NCBI GenBank assembly: GCA_040219235.1
Contig: JAVJSV010000016.1
Coordinates: forward strand, 496,001 to 560,000
DNA length: 64,000 bases
Direction: 5' to 3'
From: Rhodospirillaceae bacterium
Lineage (GTDB): Bacteria > Pseudomonadota > Alphaproteobacteria > Rhodospirillales > Rhodospirillaceae
Shown here one piece after another: positions 52,819 through 62,153 of this stretch. The notes beneath the pieces are model-generated. The model was given only the letters and a program-made list of their open reading frames with translations. It was not told the DNA's origin and searched no databases. A program made the translations under genes and the position numbers. Each line of letters opens with the position of its first letter. The first letter of the stretch is position 1.

Positions 52819-54293
52819 TGACCTGCCCCTAACAAGACGCTGACAATTTGCTCAGCAACACCGACTGTGAACGATGTATCAATCCCAAGATAGATACATG
52901 CCAATACAAAAACCCATGATGTTATCAGCATAGACTTAGGCGGGTCTTTTAGAGCTGGTGCACCAGCGGGTCTCTCTCGGAAAAAAGCAACTTCAATCAC
53001 GCGCCCAATGTAGGCAAGAACGAGCAGTGAGCTCACCATCAGCAGAGCAACCATCCACCACCAACCGTTTTCGAGCGCACCAACTGACAGGTACCACTTA
53101 GAGACAAAGCCGACCGTCCCAGGTACGCCGAGCATGCTGAATCCAGCCAAAACAATACCGAACATTGTAAGCGGCATGGCTTTGCCCAGCCCTGCCATAT
53201 CAGATAGGCGAACTGTGCCGATCTGCAGCGCTATGCCGCCGATCAACATGAATAACGCCCCCTTCATCATCGCGTGGTTCGCGATATGAACTAAACTACC
53301 GACCAGTCCAGGAGCATCCGCGAGCGCTATACCAAGCGTGATGTAACCGATCTGCGCGACACTTGAATATGCAAGCATGCGCTTTACGTTTTCCTGGAAA
53401 ATGGCCGAAAAAGAGCCTGCAAAAATTGCGATAAGGGACAAAATCAAAATCACTTCGGGTATTGGTGTTTGTTCGATGGCAAACCCAAAGCCGAAAACTG
53501 AATATAAAAACCGCATCAAAAGATAAATTGCGACCTTCGTCGCCGTTGCGGCAAGAAAAGCTGTGACCGCCGATGGTGCATACGCGTACGCGCTCGGCAA
53601 CCAAAGGTGCAAGGGAAATAGAGCAATTTTTAACGAGAGCCCGACAAGAATAAAGGCCATTCCTGCAATAGCCGCAGGTGTATCTAGCAAAGGCCGTAAG
53701 CGTTCCGCCATATCAACAAGGTTGAGCGTGCCGGTAATCGTAAAGAGCAGTCCAACACCAATAACATACATGGTGGCCCCGATCGTCCCCATGATGAGAT
53801 ATTGGTAGGCTGCTGCAAGAGCTCGGCGATCCTTGCCAAGCGCGATCAATGTATACATTGAGAGCGAGGAGATCTCCATAAAGACAAACGCATTAAACGC
53901 ATCGCCTGTTATGACAATCCCCATCAAACCGCACATGCACAGCAGATACATCGTATAGTACCAGCCACGCAGGCTCTGCTTTATCTCCGCCTGAACACTC
54001 ACCCGTCCGTAAACTAGAACCGCGGTTGCAATCAAAGAAACCAAAACAAGAAGGTATCCCGAAAGAATATCAATCCTGTACTCGATACCGACAGGAGGTG
54101 CCCACCCCCCCATTTGATATGAAATTGGCCCATAGTCCTGGACCTGAGCCAACATGGCAATGCTGCCAAGCGTGCTAACACCACAGACAACAAGGGCGAT
54201 CAGCCAGCAGGCCGTCTGCTGACGCACTATCGCACAGACAGCGGCCGCAATGAGCGGAACAGCAACAACAATAGCGGGAAGTTGGTCGAGCAC
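52815..54293 (-). CDS. Mrp-type antiporter subunit D (first copy)
   Basis: A 492-residue membrane protein. TM5 Glu lies in FVFMEISSLSMYTLI, TM7 Lys in SLKIALFPLHLWLP and TM8 Lys in TKVAIYLLMRF. This is the most canonical MrpD of the three. It lies 3 bases after the MrpC gene and is overlapped by the next D gene. It carries H+ (and Na+ exchange) as part of the multisubunit complex that keeps cytoplasmic pH and sodium in check. Confidence 0.9.
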   Translation of the reverse strand: MLDQLPAIVVAVPLIAAAVCAIVRQQTACWLIALVVCGVSTLGSIAMLAQVQDYGPISYQMGGWAPPVGIEYRIDILSGYLLVLVSLIATAVLVYGRVSVQAEIKQSLRGWYYTMYLLCMCGLMGIVITGDAFNAFVFMEISSLSMYTLIALGKDRRALAAAYQYLIMGTIGATMYVIGVGLLFTITGTLNLVDMAERLRPLLDTPAAIAGMAFILVGLSLKIALFPLHLWLPSAYAYAPSAVTAFLAATATKVAIYLLMRFLYSVFGFGFAIEQTPIPEVILILSLIAIFAGSFSAIFQENVKRMLAYSSVAQIGYITLGIALADAPGLVGSLVHIANHAMMKGALFMLIGGIALQIGTVRLSDMAGLGKAMPLTMFGIVLAGFSMLGVPGTVGFVSKWYLSVGALENGWWWMVALLMVSSLLVLAYIGRVIEVAFFRERPAGAPALKDPPKSMLITSWVFVLACIYLGIDTSFTVGVAEQIVSVLLGAGQ

Positions 54294-54296
54294 TGT

Positions 54297-54677
54297 TTAG
54301 TCCCAATCCGCACTAGTGTAGACGTCGTCTTCTTCGATTGAGCCATAGGCTTCATTGATTCTGACAACCAGTGCCAGGCCAAGGGCAAGCGTAGCTACGC
54401 CGACGACAATTGCAGTGAGAATGAGAACATGGGGCAAGGGATTTGAATAAAGCTGCCCTGGAGCATCCTCAATAATGATTGGTGCCGTGCCCCCCAGAAT
54501 TTTCCCTGGGGAAACGTACAACAAATAAACTGACGTTTGAAATATGGAGAGCCCGACCAGCTTTTTGATCATGTTTGAACGAGAAACAATGATGTAGAGG
54601 CCAGCCATAATTAAGAAGATGGTTATCCAATGATTGATACCACCGATGATAAACGCAAGTTCGTTGAGTCCTTCCAT
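54297..54677 (-). CDS. mrpC: Mrp-type antiporter subunit C
   Basis: A 126-residue protein with three helices, homologous to MrpC/MnhC and NuoK. The segment NMIKKLVGLSIFQTSVYLLYVS and the late HVLILTAIVVGVATLALGLALVVRI with a buried position equivalent to the NuoK glutamates are diagnostic. It lies 9 bases after MrpB and 3 before the first D gene. Confidence 0.9.
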   Translation of the reverse strand: MEGLNELAFIIGGINHWITIFLIMAGLYIIVSRSNMIKKLVGLSIFQTSVYLLYVSPGKILGGTAPIIIEDAPGQLYSNPLPHVLILTAIVVGVATLALGLALVVRINEAYGSIEEDDVYTSADWD

Positions 54678-54686
54678 CGCCCGCCC

Positions 54687-55106
54687 CTAACGCCCGCGGC
54701 CAGCAAAAGTATAAAAGATCAACAGCATCGTGGAAGAGACAGTTAGCAATACGCCGGCTTCAACAAGCAATATGCCCAGATGTTGACCATGCGAGGGATC
54801 ATGTGAATCTAGCAGGCCATAATCCAAGAAATTTCCGCCCATGATCCAGGAGAAAATACCGACGCCAGCGTAAATCAAAACGCCCAAAGGAACGGCAATT
54901 TCCAGAACCGAAGACGGAATAATTTTTTGAGTCTCATGGAGGCCAAAAATCAGCGCATACAAAACAAACGCTGCGGCCACAATAACTCCGGCCTGAAAGC
55001 CGCCACCCGGACCAAAGTCACCGTGGAACTGCACATACAGAGCGAACAGAAGCAAAAATGGAATCAGCAACTTGGATATAACGCGGAGAACGAGATGGCC
55101 TCTCAT
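54687..55106 (-). CDS. mrpB: Mrp-type antiporter subunit B
   Basis: A 139-residue four-helix membrane protein of the MrpB/MnhB family, with LYVQFHGDFGPGGGFQAGVIVAAAF near the N-terminus (diagnostic PGGGFQAG) and HLGILLVEAGVLLTVSSTMLLIFY near the C-terminus. It overlaps the stop of the upstream gene by 4 bases, so it is translationally coupled. Confidence 0.92.
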   Translation of the reverse strand: MRGHLVLRVISKLLIPFLLLFALYVQFHGDFGPGGGFQAGVIVAAAFVLYALIFGLHETQKIIPSSVLEIAVPLGVLIYAGVGIFSWIMGGNFLDYGLLDSHDPSHGQHLGILLVEAGVLLTVSSTMLLIFYTFAGRGR

Positions 55107-55660
55107 GTGCGCTCCTCCTCTTCTTCGTCATCCTCTTTGCGACGTCTTCCTTTAAGCAACATCAACACACCAATACCAGCTGTAAAAATCACAGCCGTTT
55201 CCCCCAGCGTGTCATAGCCCCGGTAGCTGGCCAGAACTGACGTTACAACGTTAGGCACTGTCGTTTCTGGGATTGAACGCTCTAAATATTCAGCGCCAAC
55301 ATGCGTGTTCATGGGGGTATCCGGATCGCCATAACGAGGAAGCCCCCAGGTTCCATAAATGAGAACCACGCCGATTAAAACGGACAGAGCGATAGGCAAG
55401 ACATTGGAATGCTTGGCAGGCGCTTCATCTGTTTTGGTAAGGTGAAGCGCAGAGAGTAGGAGAACGGTAGACACCCCTGCCCCGACTGCGGCTTCCGTCA
55501 TGCCCACGTCCACGGCATCCATAGCGATCAATAGCGTTGCCATTAAAAAACTATACGCACTACCCAGAACAACAACGGCAAACAGATTGCGGACGCCTAT
55601 AATACCGATAGTCACAGCCGTAAGAAAAAGGAGCAATATCAGATTAATCAGGAATTCCAC
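55103..55660 (-). CDS. MrpA C-terminal/MbhD-MbhE-like subunit (DUF4040)
   Basis: A 185-residue protein that equals the MbhD (DUF4040) plus MbhE part, which is normally the C-terminal end of the 800-residue MrpA. The first domain has RNLFAVVVLGSAYSFLMATLLIAMDAVDVGMTEAAVGAG; the second ends YRGYDTLGETAVIFTAGIGVLM. The C-terminus is highly acidic/basic (KGRRRKEDDEEEEERT). The large NuoL-like N-terminal domain of MrpA is not encoded in the operon. Confidence 0.85.
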   Translation of the reverse strand: MEFLINLILLLFLTAVTIGIIGVRNLFAVVVLGSAYSFLMATLLIAMDAVDVGMTEAAVGAGVSTVLLLSALHLTKTDEAPAKHSNVLPIALSVLIGVVLIYGTWGLPRYGDPDTPMNTHVGAEYLERSIPETTVPNVVTSVLASYRGYDTLGETAVIFTAGIGVLMLLKGRRRKEDDEEEEERT

Positions 55661-55662
55661 GT

Positions 55663-55989
55663 CTAGCGTCCTTCCTTTGTGCGATCTTCGGACAGCACCG
55701 GTTCAACATTTCTGTGTTTCATAGCCCTGGCAATGGCATGAGTTGCAACAGGGCTTGTGAAGAACACCAGCGCCAAAATAATTGCCAGACGCGCCGTCGT
55801 GAGCGTCAACCCCGACTGCACCATCAATCCGATGATGATCATGCCAACGCCTAAAGTATCAATGACACTGGCTGCATGCATCCGGGTAAACGCGTCAGGC
55901 ATGCGCACGATACCAATGGCGCCGACAACGCAGAAAAACCCGCCACCAGCCAACAGAGCCCAACTTACAATGTTAAGAAGCAGCTCCAT
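55663..55989 (-). CDS. mrpG: Mrp-type antiporter subunit G
   Basis: A 108-residue three-helix protein with the MrpG hallmarks VVGAIGIVRMPDAFTRMHAAS and TLGVGMIIIGLMVQ. MrpG is needed for complex assembly. It lies 2 bases after MrpF and 2 before the MbhD/E-like gene. Confidence 0.92.
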   Translation of the reverse strand: MELLLNIVSWALLAGGGFFCVVGAIGIVRMPDAFTRMHAASVIDTLGVGMIIIGLMVQSGLTLTTARLAIILALVFFTSPVATHAIARAMKHRNVEPVLSEDRTKEGR

Positions 55990-55991
55990 AG

Positions 55992-56276
55992 TTACAGCCC
56001 GGCCTCATCTTCGCCAGCGCCCAGGTCGCCGTAACGGAAAAATTTCAAGACGGCGATGGTGCCGATAACATTAAGCAGCGCATATGTGATTGCGAGGTCA
56101 ATAAATTCTGGTCGCCCGAAGACGTACCCCATAACCGCTAACAGCAAAACGCATAGAGTGCCCAGCGAGTTACCGGCAACCACCCTGTCAAAAACTGTTG
56201 GTCCTTTGAGCACCCGCGTGACGACCAGCCCGAGGGATACAAGAAGGGCAATTGCAGCAACAGCAAACATACTCAT
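55992..56276 (-). CDS. mrpF: Mrp-type antiporter subunit F
   Basis: A 94-residue protein with three helices, hallmarks RVLKGPTVFDRVVAGNSLGTL and ALLNVIGTIAVLKFFRYG. It starts 4 bases inside the end of MrpE (ATGA overlap) and ends 2 bases before MrpG. Confidence 0.92.
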   Translation of the reverse strand: MSMFAVAAIALLVSLGLVVTRVLKGPTVFDRVVAGNSLGTLCVLLLAVMGYVFGRPEFIDLAITYALLNVIGTIAVLKFFRYGDLGAGEDEAGL

Positions 56277-56749
56277 GCCGAGCCCTCAAACTTTGCGCAT
56301 CTTCGATCCATTTCACCGGACTCGACGTCCGTCGCGTTCTCCCGCGTAATGGCATGCACAAGAATTTCGTCATCTTCGATATCGACAGAGATTGTCCCTG
56401 GCGTAAGCGTGATCGAATTTGCATACGTCACACGGCCAACATCAGATTTTTGGCTCATTTTCGTTCGTGTCAAAGTCGGACTGATTGGCAAAGACGGATT
56501 CAAAATGATTTTCGTTACATTGATGGCTGACAAGATGATTTGCCAGACCAGCCATGGCCAGTAGGTGAAAGCGGATGTTGCAAGGTGAATGGGGTGTCCT
56601 TCTTTATCGGACACATTCATCTTTTTTGCCAACAGCGCAATCGCGATGGTACTGATCACTCCGGCGGAGACCAAAAAGAAAGTGTATTTGCCCGACAGAG
56701 TGAGCCAGAAAATAAGCAAGACGATAGTCATGCTGATCACTTGCCCCAT
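56273..56749 (-). CDS. mrpE: Mrp-type antiporter subunit E
   Basis: A 158-residue protein that starts the operon. Two N-terminal helices (VISMTIVLLIFWLTLSGKYTFFLVSAG) are followed by FTYWPWLVWQIILSAINVTKIILNP and a cytosolic Greek-key-like domain with YANSITLTPGTISVDIEDD, diagnostic of MrpE. The 194 bases upstream contain no gene and probably the operon promoter. Confidence 0.92.
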   Translation of the reverse strand: MGQVISMTIVLLIFWLTLSGKYTFFLVSAGVISTIAIALLAKKMNVSDKEGHPIHLATSAFTYWPWLVWQIILSAINVTKIILNPSLPISPTLTRTKMSQKSDVGRVTYANSITLTPGTISVDIEDDEILVHAITRENATDVESGEMDRRCAKFEGSA

Positions 56750-56943
56750 CGAACCTTTACCCCTTCCTCAGTTACGCTGCCCCAGTGACGATAGCAATGG
56801 GCAAAGCGTAGTCTTGATTCCCCCAATTAAACCTTACTATGCACCGCATCGCCCGCAGCGCTCTATTGATAATGCTCAAGGTTTAAGGAGTTTTGGTAGC
56901 AGCGCCGATCCGTCGAGGCAATCAAAATAGTATAAACACCTGC

Positions 56944-57525
56944 CTATTTTGTGACTCGACGTGGTGACCACTGATTAACACTTACAGGTTTCCCCGTATG
57001 TGATCTCATCAACTTAGGCCTGAGCACTTGATCAACTGTTGGCGCATCAGCAGGCGATCCAGCACCTTTTCCATCGCGACGGCCAAGGTTATCGCTCAGT
57101 GCTGTCATATAAAACTCGACGAGGTCGTCAAAGCCGATCTCTGTACCGACGCCATTATCTTTCGCCTTTACAACCGGTGGATGCGTATTTAGAGCTGTAT
57201 TGAGGCGCTCCGTAGATTTTGCGCCAAATTGACGCCAAACACTGTCAAGAATGTGCAACACGTCTTCCTCTATAGGGCCAGTGTCAATCATCGGCCGACC
57301 CCGCTCCATAGCCCTAAAAACTGTCGGCTCTACCGGCCCTTCGGCACCGACGACAAAAACAGCAGGCATCAGCTTCGCCCCGTTTTTTGCCGAAGCATAA
57401 TATGCTTGCGCTAAAAACATGAGCCGATGCATTTTTTGAGGCTGGAGATACTCTCCATCATCCAGCGCCCGGTCCAGAAGCCAGAACGCAACATCAAAGC
57501 AAGATTCGACAGCAGGCCTGTGCAT
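56944..57525 (-). CDS. Panacea (DUF4065)-like protein
   Basis: A 193-residue protein resembling the Panacea/SocA-GepA domain, with FDVAFWLLDRALDDGEYLQPQKMHRLMFLAQAYY in the N-terminal half and GAEGPVEPTVFRAM where the family has GPVxPxxY. Panacea proteins are common antitoxins and phage or proteolysis-adaptor proteins; a partner toxin is not adjacent here. The C-terminal part is basic. Its assignment is moderate because the usual Gln/Lys spacing is only roughly kept. It faces ydbH (57629) across 103 bases. Confidence 0.65.
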   Translation of the reverse strand: MHRPAVESCFDVAFWLLDRALDDGEYLQPQKMHRLMFLAQAYYASAKNGAKLMPAVFVVGAEGPVEPTVFRAMERGRPMIDTGPIEEDVLHILDSVWRQFGAKSTERLNTALNTHPPVVKAKDNGVGTEIGFDDLVEFYMTALSDNLGRRDGKGAGSPADAPTVDQVLRPKLMRSHTGKPVSVNQWSPRRVTK

Positions 57526-57628
57526 TCCTAAACTCCAAAAACATTAAGGACGTTCATAGACATCCCGTCTGGGCAGAACCATAGCTTTTGCCGTGATCAC
57601 CAGACAATACAGCCGAGACTATTCCTAC

Positions 57629-60313
57629 ATGGTTAAACGTGCCGCAAAACTTCTTGGGATTACAATCATCCTCGTCCTCACTGCCGCTGTGGTGCTGAGA
57701 GCGTCTCTGATTGAATTTATCGCCACATCCGCCTTGGATCAGCAAGGGCTTAGCCCTGCGAGTTTAACTGTCAGCCGGGCAAACTTCAGGGGACTGGAAT
57801 TTAAAGCTATATCGCTCTCGTCTGGGCAAATTAAGGCGGACACAGCTAGCGTGACTTATGCGTGGTCGCTCTGGCGTGACGGGCGGGTCGAGCACCTAGA
57901 ACTCTCGGGACTAGATGTCTCCGGAACATGGACAGAAGACGGCGTGAAGTTCGGGGAGCTCGCGTTTCCCCAACAGTTGGAGCAAGAAAACAAGACCGGC
58001 GACGACCCAAACAGTTCTGGCGGCCTGCCGTTTCGTTCCGTTGTCATAGACAACGCTAATGTGCATGTGCAACACCCGCAGGGGCAGATAGACCTTATTC
58101 TCAGCGCTGAGCTACAGAACAATGATGAGGTGCTAGAGACTGAGATTTTTGCTGCGCTGGCTGGCCCAGACTTAAGTGGCACCGTCGATTTTTCCGGATC
58201 TCTGAGTCTTCAGGACATCCTGAGTTCGTCACTTTCAGGGATGGTCAAGCTGACCGCTGAGTCATTTACTGTGCCCGGTTCTGAGAGCACTTTTTCTGCA
58301 GACGTTGATCTCAAAGGCTCTATTGAAGACAAATCCGTAACGGTTATGGCCGAAAAAGACATGCGGTTCTCTGCCCCCTGGCCAAGTCAGTTTTTCGGCA
58401 GCATCGGCCAAGCGAAAAATCAAACGGTTGAGGTTGTGGTGAGCAAAGGCACAGCCTCCGGTCCACTTTTCAGAATTGAACCTACGGACAGCGGGTATCG
58501 CGCAGAAGTCGATATGGTTTTAAGGGGTGAGACGCCACTGGGTCGCGCCGGAGCAAAATCCGCAGCCTGGGCAACATTCGGCACAGATGGCCTACCGCAG
58601 GATTTCAGCTTTGAGACGTTCAACGTTGAACTGAGCGGGCTGCCAACGGCATACGGGACTGTCAGCGCGTCGCTTGATGCCTCCGGACTCAGAGGGCCGA
58701 TCGCCATAGCCGGTGGCCCTGTTTATGCCACCCTTGCCGTCAAAGATGCTGTTTATGGTGATCTGTCTGGTCGCACCCTGACCGTCGATATGGCATCTGA
58801 TTTTAGACTGGATGGCTTATCGCTGGCCTTTCAATTTCAAAAACTTTCTGCCGCGGTGGAGGCCCTAAAATACGGAACTCAACTTGCCGCTCAAGACACC
58901 ATTGAGCTGAATTTGGCAGATGGCACTACCGCTGCCCAAACAGCAAATGTCGTGTTTGGTGCCGATGGCAGCGCCACCTTAACCTTCGATACTGCGCTTG
59001 CTCTAACATCAAAAACCTTGGAGTTGCGCTTGAATAATAGCCCACTATTGATAAGCGCGTCGGCCCCAGAAATATCCCTCAAAGGATATTGGACGGCACC
59101 CGACCAAACTGGTGATCTTCAGGTTGGACTAACGAATGGTCTGATTGAGTCAGAAAGCCTATCGGCTACAGCTTTGAACATTCTGCTCGCCGGTGATCTG
59201 GAAAATATGTCCGGCACATATCTCACGACACTTGTAGACCCCAAAGACACGTCCAGCCAGAGCCCTTTATTGCGCTTAAACGGCGATCTTAATAAGACAC
59301 AAAATAACTATAATATTGAAGGCTCTATACGCCTTCCCTCACGTAGATTAATAGGTACTTACAGCCTCACCTATGCCTTAGATTCCGCCAGTGGATCGGC
59401 CTCGGCCTCAAGTGGACCACTGCTGTTCGGAGGGGAAAACCTTGGCCCCTCAGACTTACGTCCGCTCGGATTACCCTTCACTCCTACCGCCGGGGAATTC
59501 GCCGCAGATATCGACATCTCCTTTAACGGCAGAGAATTGAAGCAACAGCAAGCTCACATTTATGTCAAAGAGGTGGACGTTGAGGGGAATGATTTTGCGC
59601 TCAGGCGACTGAACACGGCGGTCGTTTTTGACTCTGTTGTGCCGCTCCGCACTGATGGCCCGCAGAGTGTTGCGATCGGACTGCTTCAAGCTGGAATTCC
59701 GATTACCGATTTCCTTGGAACATTCGCCCTGGACTCTACAGGTATCCTTGAAGTTGATCGGATTTCCATGAATTTCGCCGGGGGCGAAGTCACCGGTGGC
59801 CCCCTTTCCTTGCGGCTGGACCAGGAAGAGACTTTAGCTGAACTCTCCGTCACTGCCGTCAGTTTACCTGCACTCGCCTCTATGACGGAATTGGACGGTT
59901 TAGAGGCTACGGGAACGCTGTCGGGCCGGATCCCAATTATTATCAGGGGCAGTAACATTTTGATTGAGTCTGGCACGCTCAAAACCTCTGGCCCGGGTGT
60001 TGTCAGATACAGAACGTCAAGTTCTGCGGACACCATCGCCGCTGACCAAGGCGGACTTTCTCTGGCCCTTCAGGCCCTTCAAGACTTCCGGTATGACTCT
60101 ATTGAGGTCACGGTGTCAGGGTCAGTGCAAAAAGAGCTTGAAGCCTCGCTAGCGATTAAGGGGAGGAATCCAGATCTGTATGACGGCTACCCCATAGACT
60201 TTAATCTTAATTTAAGTGGCGAACTGGCAAACATCATCAGAGGTAGCATGGCGGGCTATCGGGTTCCAGAAGCCATAAAGCGACAACTGATGGCTTTCCC
60301 ACCTAGTCCATAA
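57629..60313 (+). CDS. ydbH: YdbH-like AsmA-family envelope protein
   Basis: A 894-residue protein with one N-terminal helix (LLGITIILVLTAAVVLRASL) and a long periplasmic beta-groove. I start at the ATG at 57629; a GTG 12 codons earlier is possible. YdbH with YnbE forms a bridge for phospholipid transport between the inner and outer membranes, alongside TamB and YhdP. Evidence is the long repeat-rich beta sequence (about 100-860), the C-terminal NLNLSGELANIIRGSMAGYRVPEAIKRQL (only the last part conserved) and the next two genes, which are ynbE and ydbL. Confidence 0.8.
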   Translation: MVKRAAKLLGITIILVLTAAVVLRASLIEFIATSALDQQGLSPASLTVSRANFRGLEFKAISLSSGQIKADTASVTYAWSLWRDGRVEHLELSGLDVSGTWTEDGVKFGELAFPQQLEQENKTGDDPNSSGGLPFRSVVIDNANVHVQHPQGQIDLILSAELQNNDEVLETEIFAALAGPDLSGTVDFSGSLSLQDILSSSLSGMVKLTAESFTVPGSESTFSADVDLKGSIEDKSVTVMAEKDMRFSAPWPSQFFGSIGQAKNQTVEVVVSKGTASGPLFRIEPTDSGYRAEVDMVLRGETPLGRAGAKSAAWATFGTDGLPQDFSFETFNVELSGLPTAYGTVSASLDASGLRGPIAIAGGPVYATLAVKDAVYGDLSGRTLTVDMASDFRLDGLSLAFQFQKLSAAVEALKYGTQLAAQDTIELNLADGTTAAQTANVVFGADGSATLTFDTALALTSKTLELRLNNSPLLISASAPEISLKGYWTAPDQTGDLQVGLTNGLIESESLSATALNILLAGDLENMSGTYLTTLVDPKDTSSQSPLLRLNGDLNKTQNNYNIEGSIRLPSRRLIGTYSLTYALDSASGSASASSGPLLFGGENLGPSDLRPLGLPFTPTAGEFAADIDISFNGRELKQQQAHIYVKEVDVEGNDFALRRLNTAVVFDSVVPLRTDGPQSVAIGLLQAGIPITDFLGTFALDSTGILEVDRISMNFAGGEVTGGPLSLRLDQEETLAELSVTAVSLPALASMTELDGLEATGTLSGRIPIIIRGSNILIESGTLKTSGPGVVRYRTSSSADTIAADQGGLSLALQALQDFRYDSIEVTVSGSVQKELEASLAIKGRNPDLYDGYPIDFNLNLSGELANIIRGSMAGYRVPEAIKRQLMAFPPSP

Positions 60314-60461
60314 CCGCCTATATATTCTCAAACAGCTGCTAGGCTGACATGAATAAGCCTAATTTGTGGTTTATCTTGAATAGTACTGATTCAGGAATTG
60401 ACGTTTTGCTCTGCGAACCCTAAAGCGTTGAGCGTATATCCGGCTTGGAGTTTGAAAAACG

Positions 60462-60692
60462 ATGTTGCGTTTACATTCAATACTGGAAAACAACGGCTTC
60501 AATCGGTTCAAACAGTTAATATCTGTTCTGCTTATTGGCGTTGTTGTGAGTGCCTGCTCGCCCACGGTCAAAGTACAGGCCCCAGATAAGCCCATAGTGA
60601 TCAACCTAAACGTCAAAATTGAGCAAGAAGTTCGGATTAGGGTCGAGAAAGGTGTTGAAGACTTGCTGACTGAGAATCCAGATATATTCTAG
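60462..60692 (+). CDS. ynbE: YnbE-like outer-membrane lipoprotein
   Basis: A 76-residue lipoprotein. The N-terminal signal (FKQLISVLLIGVVVSAC) ends at a lipobox V-S-A-C, so the mature protein starts at the Cys. The remaining 45 residues show the YnbE hallmarks VQAPDKPIVINLNVKIEQEV. It partners YdbH in the outer membrane. The gap to ydbH is 148 bases, somewhat large, and ydbL follows 23 bases later. Confidence 0.85.
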   Translation: MLRLHSILENNGFNRFKQLISVLLIGVVVSACSPTVKVQAPDKPIVINLNVKIEQEVRIRVEKGVEDLLTENPDIF

Positions 60693-60715
60693 TTTGTTTC
60701 CAGAGGAGAATGGCA

Positions 60716-61069
60716 ATGGCTCACTTCCAAAAAACCCGGAGATCCTTTTTAACCGTTTTATCTGTTATAATCGGCCTAGGTATCGCCGGTCCGGCTTACG
60801 CCGTTACTTTGGATGAAGCCCGCGACTTAGGATTAGTTGGCGAGAGACCAGACGGCTTGATTGCAGCGGTGTCCCCGCAAGTGGCTGCGGAAGTCAGCAC
60901 CCTGATTTTAGAAGTTAACGCCGCGCGGCTAGAGAGCTACAAACAACTCGCAGCTAAGGACGGCGCACCTATCCAAGCTGTACAGGCAATAGCCGGTGAA
61001 AAGCTCTTACAACGGGCACGCCAAAATGGGTGGTATGTCATGAGCGCTTCAGGAAACTGGTCACGTTAA
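60716..61069 (+). CDS. ydbL: YdbL-like periplasmic protein (DUF1318)
   Basis: A 117-residue protein. I choose the ATG at 60716 (MAHFQKTRRSFLTVL) because GAGGAG (60703-60708) is then at normal distance; an ATG at 60710 is too close. The signal peptide ends at GPAYA-VTLDEA. The mature domain (ARDLGLVGERPDGL, ending RARQNGWYVMSASGNW) matches YdbL, the third gene of the ydbH-ynbE-ydbL operon. Its role is regulatory or accessory to lipid transport. The N-terminal KTRRS is unlikely to be a Tat signal. Confidence 0.85.
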   Translation: MAHFQKTRRSFLTVLSVIIGLGIAGPAYAVTLDEARDLGLVGERPDGLIAAVSPQVAAEVSTLILEVNAARLESYKQLAAKDGAPIQAVQAIAGEKLLQRARQNGWYVMSASGNWSR

Positions 61070-61093
61070 GGAACGTGCGCAAAGTCATAATAT

Positions 61094-61498
61094 CTAAAAC
61101 CGGGCAACACCAACCGTTGTAACGACTTCTGGTGTGCCAATGAGAGATTGATTAAATTCGTAGATGCGAATTTGCTTCTCGGCTTCTGGTATTGACGTTG
61201 ACTTCGGTAATGAGGCCTGAGCTTGAGCCTGCATTATCGTTGTTCCAACTTCACGAGACACGAATATCCCGCCAAACCTGATTGATCTATCGCGATGCTG
61301 GCCAAGATTTTGCCGCTTATCGCCATGCAGATCAGACCAGCGCTCATCATACTGTAAGGCTTGGTCGCCTGGTCGGGCTCCAATGGACTGGTCGAGGGCA
61401 TCTACATAACCTAAGGTCGTTGAGTTCCCGACACGCGTAGTGTCTATCCGCGCCGTGGCGGATGCCAGCGTACTTGAAGAGACTAAAGCGGTACTCAT
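61094..61498 (-). CDS. Conserved-looking hypothetical protein
   Basis: A 134-residue protein that I do not recognise. It begins with a Ser/Thr/Ala-rich segment (MSTALVSSSTLASATARIDTT) without a clear signal peptide, has a charged middle (DERWSDLHGDKRQNLGQHRD) and a Gln/Ala-rich then acidic C-terminus. It lies divergent to the next gene (61561) with a 62-base gap. It may be a cytosolic or surface protein; no motif supports more. Confidence 0.45.
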   Translation of the reverse strand: MSTALVSSSTLASATARIDTTRVGNSTTLGYVDALDQSIGARPGDQALQYDERWSDLHGDKRQNLGQHRDRSIRFGGIFVSREVGTTIMQAQAQASLPKSTSIPEAEKQIRIYEFNQSLIGTPEVVTTVGVARF

Positions 61499-61560
61499 GA
61501 CCTAATACCTAAGTAATCGGCGCAGGCTTTTATTTTATATTTTCCACGCACTCTCATATA

Positions 61561-62151
61561 ATGCCTGAACAGCTCAAATGTCAATATTTCTGCCCCTTAC
61601 GTGGCATAACGGCCTATTATGTTGAGCAGTTCTCTAAGGCTAGGTTAATGTACACTTTTCCATCTGAGTTGCAGTCTGACGGCAGAAATATGGTGTGTGC
61701 GCCTTTCGGCGCGGACAAGCTGCCACCCGTAGGCTTCAATGATCTAAGTCATGCTTGGGAAATCGCGAGCACCGCAGCTGAACTCGGCCTCACGGCAGAT
61801 GAGAAAACGCCCAGCGGCGTTATTTTTGATAACCACTCTAGCAACACAATCGAGCTTCAATTCGATGACTATGACGCGATCTGCTGGGCCACAGCAATTC
61901 ATCGCGCCTTCGACCTTAAAACCGTCAAAGGCCTGTCGGTCTGTCTCAGAATGCTGGGACTATTCAAAATTATGGCTGAAAATATCTGGTCCCGCCAACT
62001 CTATAGCTTTGACCGCAGCAAAAAACTCAAAATAAACAAAGCATTACTTGCAGCGGCAGCAGCAGCCCAACTCACTCAAGATGGGCTTTTTGATCCAGAA
62101 AGCATTAAGCAAGAAACAGGTGTTAACCAACTCACCAACGCATCAAAATAG
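61561..62151 (+). CDS. Hypothetical protein
   Basis: A 196-residue protein, not recognised. It has no signal peptide. Notable segments are QYFCPLRGITAYYVEQFSKARL near the N-terminus, a middle with FDDYDAICWATAIHRAFD, and a C-terminal helix with an Ala-rich run (LLAAAAAAQL). Two Cys in CQYFC are near the start. It is divergent from the previous gene and 2 bases before the stop of the minus-strand small SOS-box gene. Confidence 0.45.
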   Translation: MPEQLKCQYFCPLRGITAYYVEQFSKARLMYTFPSELQSDGRNMVCAPFGADKLPPVGFNDLSHAWEIASTAAELGLTADEKTPSGVIFDNHSSNTIELQFDDYDAICWATAIHRAFDLKTVKGLSVCLRMLGLFKIMAENIWSRQLYSFDRSKKLKINKALLAAAAAAQLTQDGLFDPESIKQETGVNQLTNASK

Positions 62152-62153
62152 AC

